A stretch of 64,000 bases of DNA. Source: Viscum album. Lineage: Eukaryota; Streptophyta; Magnoliopsida; Santalales; Viscaceae. Location: positions 1,905,886,644-1,905,950,643 of the forward strand of contig OY728163.1 in NCBI GenBank assembly GCA_963277665.1, given 5' to 3'. A model generated the notes under the pieces. The model did not search any database. It was not told the DNA's origin and was given only the letters and a program-made list of their open reading frames with translations. This document shows positions 55,641 through 64,000 of the stretch, piece by piece; positions within the stretch are counted from its first letter, which is position 1, and the number at the start of each line of letters is the position of its first letter. The position numbers were made by a program, and so were the translations under genes.

Positions 55641-58600
55641 AAATGAAAAATGAAATAAGAAAAATACATTTATTAGAAGTAATGGCTTTATTATTTTGAA
55701 TAAAATCTGAATTATGAAATGCGTGATCTAAATAATATAGCTAGGGTTTTTAAAATATTTTCATGGTATATAAAACTTGCATGTGGGTGATGCTCGACAT
55801 GAGATAAGTAATAGGAAAGTTTTATTAAATTGGGTTTACATAATATTATTTTTAAAGGAAATAAAAAATTAATCCTAAAAAATGAAAGGGATGTGTAACT
55901 AGGTATATATTTGAAAAAAATATATAAAAAAATTGGTATGTGCGATAAATATTGCATTAAAGGGAGAAATTTAATGAGAACATGTAACTGAAAAGTCTTG
56001 AAGTATGTATGGAAGACCCTATTCTATGTTTTAAAATACCTTTGATAAAATCCAACACCATAAATTTAGATAATAAAAAATTCTTAAAAAAACGGTGAAT
56101 GTAAATAATATGGTCACATGGGATAAAACATAATGAGGTTTCCAATAAAAAAGATAATATTGGAGAAAAGGTTAATTACGACCATTAGGTTATTAGTTAT
56201 GTGATACATCAATTGGTACTATCTCAATACCCTAGGGAACTAGAATAGGTTCATTAATCTCAATTCAAGTACACTGTTCATATTTTTAATATGGCAATTC
56301 AAAAAAAATTTCATTATTGGGAAAGGTGAAACATGCTCTAGGATTATTCCCCCATTAGGACTTGAGAGTTGTATATTAACAAAAATTATAGACACTAGGG
56401 AATTAGTCAATTATTGCACCATTTGGTCCTATTATTCTTCATGAAAATATAGAAAATCCTAAAGTTACACTTGACTTGAAATATATTCATACCATGAAAA
56501 AATTGATTCATATCCATTTTACTAGCTGGGGGACATGTAGTGTGCAATGGGGTTTGTCTAGGAACCCATAGGAAGTCAAGCATCAACCATTCACATGTTT
56601 ATGAAGATTCATCTTGTTGGGGATGTCTTCATTTTCTCCCTAGATTCACTCATAACCAAAATATTCTTAGTTTTTTTTGGGTTCTTCGGGTTGAAGAGTC
56701 AATGTATTCCACTCCTTCAATCCAACACCAGATACTACTCATCATTTTTAATCTATCATTTTTTCTTCTATATGGTTTTATCTTTATTCTTTCACCTACA
56801 TCCACTCCCTTTTATTATTTTATCATACTCATACTTTTTGGGGATTTATTTCTAGTTTCATTCCCATAGTGATGGCTCAAGCTGGTACATGTGTCTAATC
56901 AGATCCCATTCTATAGTGGAATTTCTAACTTAAACTCACTTGATTCCATTCATTGGTGTTTACTATTGGTTATGATGGTTTTTCTTCCTACCAAAAATGA
57001 AATATCCCTTAGTGTATGTTTTTGAGGTTATCTTAATTTTTTCAAAATTATGTTCACATCTAATGATGGTTCAGAAGATTTTGTAGAAATAATAAAATAA
57101 TTTTTTTGACTAATTTTATAGATTTATTTCTATATATTTATGATTTATCAGTGGCGATGTCTTCTAATGACAATTATAGTATTCAATGGTCCTTGGATTT
57201 TAAGAAAGTGAGCATATTCATGATTATTTTTTGTTTAAATGATATATTATTATAGGTTCATGTATATTTTTTGATACTATAATTTGTTCTTCTTATTCTA
57301 TTTTCATATGAATAAAATATTTAAATGATATATTATTCTAGGATTTTGGTATTTTCAAGGTTTTTTAGGAAGTTATGTTTGACTCACCATTGTTATCCTA
57401 GGATCATGACTTGGGAATTTCCCCATTTCTAGTGTTTTCGATCCATGTGAGTGACACATCACTTCTCTAATTTGATATCACAATACTTTTTATGGGATTC
57501 ATGTCTACAAGTCTATGGTTGGTGAATTTATTTCACACTGATTTTATTATGGAGTTTTATTGGTCTTTTATATTTTTTATTTTTGTGATTATTGGTGATA
57601 GAAACAATGGTGGCCCAAAATTGGTTTACCTAGATTAGGTGGTATTAATTTCAATAGTGATTATATGATTATTTTTATTTTTCATAATATTATTTATGAA
57701 TATATTGGTAAGAATATATTTTTTGGAATGGAGGTTTTTAGCAGAGATAGTGGTTCCATTAGGAATGGTATTAATGTTATTGATGATGATTTTTATCATG
57801 AAACTAATGAAGATGGAGGGTACACAACTCAATTTTTATTCCTCATGTATCAAGGTGTATCTGAGTATCTGGGATCAGGGTCCATGAAATTTTTTCTAAA
57901 TTTTAATGTTTAAAATTTTAATGATTTTTTTCTGGGGGTGGTTTAGTATTCAGTTCCTTTTGTTTAGTTACCACTAAACCATAAAGTGAATATTAAAAAA
58001 TGTGTATAAGGAAAATAAATTATATACAATATTTTGAAACCATCATTTAAATGGATTGTAATTATTCTTAACATAATTTCATTTTAAAAAGAGATTATAA
58101 ATCATTAAATAGGATGATTCAAAAAAGTGTGATATCTATAGATTTATATAGGTAATTCCATATTATATGAAATATGAAACCCAATAAGAAAATTTATAAA
58201 TTTAGAACATATATTGTGTTATAAAGGACTCTTATATTTTGAGGAAGACATCATTCATATCCTAGAGTAAATAAACACATTAATGGAAGTGTTTTTTCAA
58301 TTTAAATAATGTTTTATGATATTAAAATCCATGGTTGTAGTAGATACATAATATTTTTTTTATTTTTTATTAACATAATTGTATGCCATAATGTTGGGGG
58401 TTTGATAATGATCCATTTCCTCTTAAAAAACATTCTAATTAAACCCCTTGATTTGGGAAAATATTTAATTTAATGTTTAAATTAAATGAATAAATATTAT
58501 GAATGACATTAAATATCTATTTTCAATATTCAAACCATTAACATTTAATTAGGTTTATAAAATAACAAGTTTCCCAATGATGAATTTTTTGAGATGAAAA

Positions 58601-58910
58601 CCATACCTTATTCTAAATTCATTTTGTACATGCACTTATATTACTAAAGAATGAAATTAAAATTATTATTCAACTTTTTAAGAACCTTATTATTATTTAT
58701 TTAATTTATCGAAAATGATTTATTATAATATTCTATTTATTAATTTTATAGTTTTCATAACTTTTTTTACACTAAGTTGTTTAGTTAATTTCTTTAAAAA
58801 TGCTTATGTATGGTCCCCTTGGAAGAATGTGTTGAAAACTAGTTTTATAATATCAATAATCTTAATATTTTTATTTTCACATTTTTTTAAATATGATTAA
58901 TATTTTTAAT
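55641..58910. other. Unassigned AT-rich region
   Basis: No recognised gene. The frames at 56540-56869 and 57665-57913 have no known motifs, and their compositions are dominated by Phe, Ile and Leu or by Asn and Asp. The plus strand is T-rich from 56600 to 57950. No repeat partner was found in the window. Confidence 0.4.
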
Positions 58911-59240
58911 TCCAACCATGGTGGGTGGTGATGAAAGATGAAACTCATTACTTATAGAGGTGATAGTTCACATATTCACATGATTACTATTTCATTTAAT
59001 CAAAGATTGAGAGGGAAAGAAGATAAATAGTGATATGACATTTCATAATAATATATATATTTTTTATATCATATTTATCCAACAATTAAATTATTTTTAT
59101 TAGTAATTAATGGTGGTGATGAATAATAAAAGACATTACTTTGTGAATGTGGTTGTTCATGAAATGCACTAACGACAAGATGAATAAATAATAGTTATAC
59201 CATTTATATAATAAAAACATAGTACAATAATTGAACTGAT
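58911..59240. repeat. Diverged tandem duplication, about 140-190 bp
   Basis: 58911-59100 and 59104-59240 share, in order, GGTGGTGATGAA, a CATTACTT block, a TGTTCA/GTTCAC block, AAGATAAATA or AAGATGAATAAATA, TATACCATTTAT/TATGACATTTCAT and CAACAATTAAAT/ACAATAATTGAA. The second copy is shorter. Confidence 0.5.
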
Positions 59241-59481
59241 ATAATTATATTTTTATTGAGATTAGTTATTTGTAAGATAATGATTATGTAGATAATGTTA
59301 TGAATAAGGTAATACTTATATTGGAGGCTTGATATTCTCTTAGATATTTTTTCTGGAAATGGATGCTACTAGATATCTTATAAATAAAAGGGGATTATGA
59401 ATGATAAGGTGAATTATATGAAAGTTTTAATGGGTATAAGATAATGGGAAATATAAATGTGTTGTCTAAGCATGGATGGGT

Positions 59482-59541
59482 ATAAGTGATTCACTTTTAT
59501 AAGTGATTCACTCTTATAAGTGATTCACTTTTATAAGTGAA
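59482..59541. repeat. 17-bp palindromic tandem repeat
   Basis: ATAAGTGATTCACTTTT is repeated three times with one substitution, then a partial fourth copy ends in AAGTGAATAA. Each unit contains the palindrome AAGTGATTCACTT. Confidence 0.9.
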
Positions 59542-60997
59542 TAAAATTGAACTTTTAGGAATATACTTTACGATTCAATGATATCAATAGCCATTCTATA
59601 GTAGATGACTCCAAAAAATCATAATAATGTGCTATGTTGTTGTCGTGGATTCAGATATAATAATCCAAGAATTTCTACCCATGTATTAAAATTTTTTCAA
59701 GACATTAACAATAGGTCTTAAAATTTTATCATTTTTATTTTCACCATAGTAAGATGTTATTTTAATAATGTAATTGATTTTTCATTTAAAAATATATCAA
59801 AAATACCATTAACAAAATTTTATTTTTAAAAATATTTATAAACATCATTTAGTCTATTAAAATTTATAAACATGATAATATCAACTATGATTATAAAATA
59901 TAAAATATATAAAAATAGTTTTTTTTGAAAAATAAATTTTAACCATAATCAATTCTTTAATATTATTTAGAATTTATGAATAATTAATTGGGTATTAATA
60001 AAGCTATATATAGGTTTTAAAATATTATCAGAGTCAATATTTAAATTAGATCAATTTTACTGATTAAATTATAAGTTACATGATATTTATAAAAAAATTA
60101 TTTACAAAAAATAGTTTTACCACTATCGTGGTTACTTACAGTAATCTTACTAATATTATATTTTATGACCAAAAATAAATATAATTTATTAAAAAATATT
60201 GACATGAAAAAATCATAAGTATTTTTTTAATATTTAATTTCTAAAACTAATAAATTCTATTTTTTTATAAAACTACATAAAAATAGGTTTTAGCGTGTAA
60301 TATTACTCAAGTTTCAAAATCATTCAACATGTCTCTTGTAAATTAAAAATAATAATTTTAAATGATTTATATTTATTATAAAATATATAATTTTTATATT
60401 AAAATGGTTTCTTCATAATTTATTTCTTTCAAGATTTATAAATGTGGGAGTTTTTTGAAAAATCAGTATTTTACTATTCATCAAAAAACATTATTTCACA
60501 AAAATATCATAAAATTATAAAAATATAATTTTTATATATTAAATTTTAATTATATTTTGATTTTATTAAATTTAATTTAGAAAATTTAAATATTTTTGAT
60601 TTAAATTAAATTATAAACTGTTAATAATACTTCTTTTATTGAAAAATAGAAATTTTAATAATTTGGTGTTTTAAATATTAATTTATGCTAATTTCTAATT
60701 GATGTCATGATAATATATTTTTTAATATATAATATCTATTAATTTAAATTATTTTGAAAAAATATACAATACTTGATAAAAGTGTTCATTGAGGATAGAT
60801 ATTACTTCTATACTAAATATTATTTACAAAATACAATAACTTAATTATCTATATTCTAAAATTTAATACTTTCATCTCCAATTATATTAAAATATTTAAA
60901 TTAATTATATATATAAAACATATCATTTTTATTAATAATATCAAATATTTATATGTAACATGTTAATATATAAATATTTCTAATATTTTAATATAGT
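59542..60997. other. Very AT-rich region without genes
   Basis: Long A/T runs. The short TACTATTCATCAAAAAA (about 60473) also occurs at about 23900 in the long LTR. I see no other structure. Confidence 0.4.
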
Positions 60998-61200
60998 AGC
61001 AGAACTGTAGCTACGGAGGTACTGTAGCAGTACTGTAGCAGTACTATAGAAGCAGAGGCACTGTATTAATGACGACACTATAGTGGTGGCAGACACTATA
61101 GCTATAGTAACGACGGGCACTTTAGAAGCGGCAGGTACTGTAGCATGAAGGAATTATAGCAGAACTGTAGCAGATGGGGTATTGTAGCAATACTATTCAC
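60998..61200. repeat. CTGTAGCAG/CACTATAG repeat block
   Basis: Seven or more copies of ACTGTAGCA with variants (ACTATAG, ACTTTAG) lie in a GC-richer island, spaced irregularly by 10-35 bp. Similar CTGTAGCAGTACTGTAGCA blocks are common in the U3 region of plant Ty3/gypsy LTRs. Confidence 0.75.
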
Positions 61201-61390
61201 AGAATGGACCTTGAGCCAAAATTTCAGGCCTACGGACTATGTAATGGGATACATGCCCACTGGGCCTTCAGACCAAATATATATAATGTAATAAAGCGAG
61301 TGGTTGGGTGGGTTATCTCTTGGGGTTTATGACTTTCCTTTCAGGCCTGTGTGTGAGTTTGACGTAATTTTTCCCCAAGCACCTAATATA
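61201..61390 (+). repeat. Probable LTR remnant with TATA and poly(A) signals
   Basis: After the repeat block come a GGCCT/AGGCC-rich stretch (61220-61345), then ATATATATAATG (61279) and AATAAAGC (61291). This is the order of an LTR promoter and RNA end on the plus strand. The LTR ends and partner are not found. Confidence 0.4.
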
Positions 61391-64000
61391 TATTAATTTC
61401 CTTAAAATGTGTATTTTTTAAAATTTTATAAATAATAATACACAAAAATAGTATATTTAATGGAAATTTCATAAATGACCATATTTAAAATGACTAGATC
61501 TAATTTTAACATATACTATTACTAAACTTATTCCATCCACACTTCTTATTTCCATAACACTCATTTTAGATCTAACCACATTCTTTCTCTTTTTTGTGGT
61601 ATTTGTTTTGGAATTGAAGGTTTTATTATAATTACTAGGATTGTTAAAGGAGGTAGTGTTATATTATTGTTCTTAATTCTAAATATATTAATACATTCAA
61701 TTTATTTCCCCATTTTAAAATTTTCAATTTTAAAGGATGTAGTCATCCATGATGTGTAAAAATCCATTGTATACGATATGTGGTTCTATATAACTTCATT
61801 GTAATGTTACATTATAATTTAAGAATGATTAATTACCTTGGTTGATATAATCTATGGCCGAATCACTGTTAATGTATTAATTTTCATTATAGAAATAAGA
61901 AACATTCTTTATAATTTTTGGGATGAATATTAAAAGATCTTAAAACATTTGGTTTTCTATAGGGTGTAATATAATTATTAATCTTGTTCTAGTTATAATT
62001 AAAATTCTAAAAATAATGTTAAAGTGTAAACATAATAAAATAAAAATATTTTTAAAGGATATTGTATAAATTGATGAATTATATAGAGAGTTAAAAAAGG
62101 AAAATTTTAGTATGATTAAATAAAATAAAAAGTTTACCCAAGAACATTAAAATCATAAAATTGTATTGTCTTATGAAAAATATTTTTTTATTAAGAAAAA
62201 TTAAATTTACAAACCTAAATGGTCAAAAATAAATATTAAAGTGACAAGAATAATGATTTTATTCAAAGAATAATGTAGAGAAAAAAGGGTGACCAACATG
62301 TTATTTTATGGTAAGATAGAATTTGAGAGATAATGTTAGAATCTCATATAAGAAAATAAATAACTAAAAATATAGCTTCATGTTTAAATGAGAATTTATC
62401 TCATGATATTAAAGCTACTCAATCAAAGAATAGAAAAATAAAGAATCAAATTTCTAGTTTAAAATAATTCTCATTTAATTTTCTTTATGAAAAATGATTT
62501 TTTTCTAGATTATGGATATATATAATCCTAAAATGATAAAATTTTTTTTCGATATAATAGATAAAAAATAACATTCTATAAGTATTAATATGTTAAAATT
62601 ACTAATGGAAACGACCCTAATGTTACATGATTTAAATGAAATTTGAATGGTCATCATTAAATTGAATTCTCATTAAAAATTAACCAATAATTAGTTTATT
62701 CTATTTAATTTAAATCTTTTAATTTAAAATTTAATCTACATTATAATAAATTTTTAATATTATTATGGTCAGCTAATGTTTTTTATAACTACATAGATGG
62801 AAACAAGATTTCATGTGTAGTAAAAAAAGTAGATATATATAATTTAATGTAAGTATCTATTAAATATAATATAGAGACATGTTCCAAGGATATAATTTTA
62901 TCTAGAAATATTACTAAAGACCCTTTAAATTTTAAATATTGAAGTTAATGAGGTGGAGGCACAATTAACATCATAGTAAATTGTAATGAAAATTTCAATG
63001 GTTCTAGGGATGTTGGTGTATGTAAATATGGTATAATGTCAAAATTATTATATTTTTATGTTCATTAACATAACATAATTTTTCTATCTTTTATTTTAAC
63101 AAATTTAATATGTTTTAAGTTTAAAAGTAAATGTAATGTGTTTTAATTTTAAAAGTAACTTTTATTTTATTACTAAGTTTAATTCATTGTAATTTATTCA
63201 AATGGATAACATTATATTATTCAGCTGAGTTTTCTGAAAAACCCTATAAAAATGCTACATTTTTTGATGATATAAAAATTGATGTAGTTCATTGACATAT
63301 AATTTTGTGAAGTTTTTCTATTTAGAATCATTATAAACTTCTAAATTAGTGACATGTAATGTAACATTCATGAGATTGTGGACAATATCCCTTTTTATTG
63401 GGAATTATATTAAAATGGTATGAAACCCAAAGAAAAAATTTAATTAGTTAATATTTTGAATATAGTTTTATGTTTTTAACTATTAATAATGGTAATTTAT
63501 AGACCTGTAAATGTTATTAGTTTATAAGAAAATAAATATTTCTTTTAAATTGGTGATGCCTTTTTCAGGCTGACATGGGCTTATCTCTATATACAAAAAA
63601 GTAAAAAATTAGCAAGGTTTATTACTCTCTATAAATAGGTTGAAATAAAAGACATATATTAATTTCATTTTGTAGTGATACATGGATGAGTTTTCTAATT
63701 TAGAATTGGAAAAATTTGGTAGTGATTATGAATAGTTTCAAAAAATTTCAACAAATAGAACATCATAGTAAAATGGTTTTGTAAAAAGGAAAAATAGAAA
63801 ATTATAGGAATGAATAGTACTATACATAATTATTTTAATATAATAATATTATTTTTTCATTAAATATTTTATACTCTATGTTTTATTTTTAATAGTGTTT
63901 TTGATAGACCATTGATTCAAAATATTATTTTTGAATTATTTAAATGAAAGTAAATAAGGATTGGTGTTTTTTATATATTTCTCTATTGAGTATTGATTAT
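61391..64000. other. Unassigned AT-rich region at right end
   Basis: No open frame above 60 codons, no RNA gene and no recognised repeat partner in the window. Confidence 0.4.

Noticed and set aside
56540..56869. 109-codon open frame
   Set aside because: Hydrophobic by T-rich composition, no motif, no conserved start context and overlapped by another frame of similar length.
57635..57913. Overlapping open frames on both strands
   Set aside because: Frames on both strands with simple composition. No family resemblance.
1..64000. CRISPR array, rRNA, tRNA gene, or intact host gene
   Set aside because: Looked for and not found. No regular direct-repeat/spacer pattern, no complete cloverleaf, and no multi-exon host gene with recognisable domains.

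Overview
This window looks like nuclear DNA from a large, repeat-rich plant genome, probably an angiosperm. The evidence is a strongly AT-rich composition with few CpG dinucleotides, no intact host gene, and wall-to-wall old transposable elements of plant-specific types: Athila-type Ty3/gypsy, a Ty1/copia tail, large-LTR Ty3/gypsy-like elements, a CACTA (En/Spm) DNA transposon, a plant L1-type LINE with an RNase H tail, and a tRNA-derived SINE. All coding remnants carry stops and frameshifts. I found no bacterial or organellar feature, no rRNA or tRNA gene and no CRISPR array.

Region 1 (1-18669) is a rearranged array of Athila-like elements, all on the minus strand. Unit A has the tail of a 3' LTR (to 187), polypurine tract, 3' non-coding DNA, integrase, RNase H, reverse transcriptase, protease, gag, a primer-binding site (7206-7223) and a 5' LTR (7227-10323). 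The 5' LTR is interrupted by a copia tail (minus strand) and a second, unrelated LTR (plus strand). That LTR leads straight into unit B (10324-13031: 3' non-coding DNA fused to gag, primer site and a piece of LTR). A TA microsatellite joins B to unit C (13058-18669: pol fused almost directly to a primer site and a 1.7-kb LTR). B and C are nearly complementary deletion products of the layout seen in A.

Region 2 (20160-37629) is a second LTR element on the minus strand with very long LTRs (about 4.3 and 4.0 kb) and only about 1.9 kb of internal DNA, in which I recognise no gag or pol. Its polypurine tract and initiator-Met-type primer site are both recognisable. A 7.2-kb CACTA transposon (29848-37073, TCA target duplication) is inserted in its right LTR and carries a broken, multi-exon Transposase_24-type gene on the plus strand.

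Region 3 (37630-43766) is mostly anonymous AT-rich DNA, with one plus-strand chromovirus-like reverse transcriptase fragment near 40.7-41.1 kb. Region 4 (43767 to about 55640) is a third large LTR pair, with a SINE and a 5'-truncated LINE in the interval. Region 5 (about 55640-64000) is unassigned AT-rich DNA with a 17-bp palindromic tandem repeat, a diverged tandem duplication and a GC-richer CTGTAGCAG-type repeat block that resembles part of an LTR.

The features describe successive layers of insertion, LTR-LTR recombination, deletion and mutational decay, not genes working together. I saw no convincing new biological system. The most informative observations are the tandem Athila array with complementary deletions, the integrase Asp-to-Tyr change shared by its two pol copies, and the long-LTR element lacking recognisable coding capacity.
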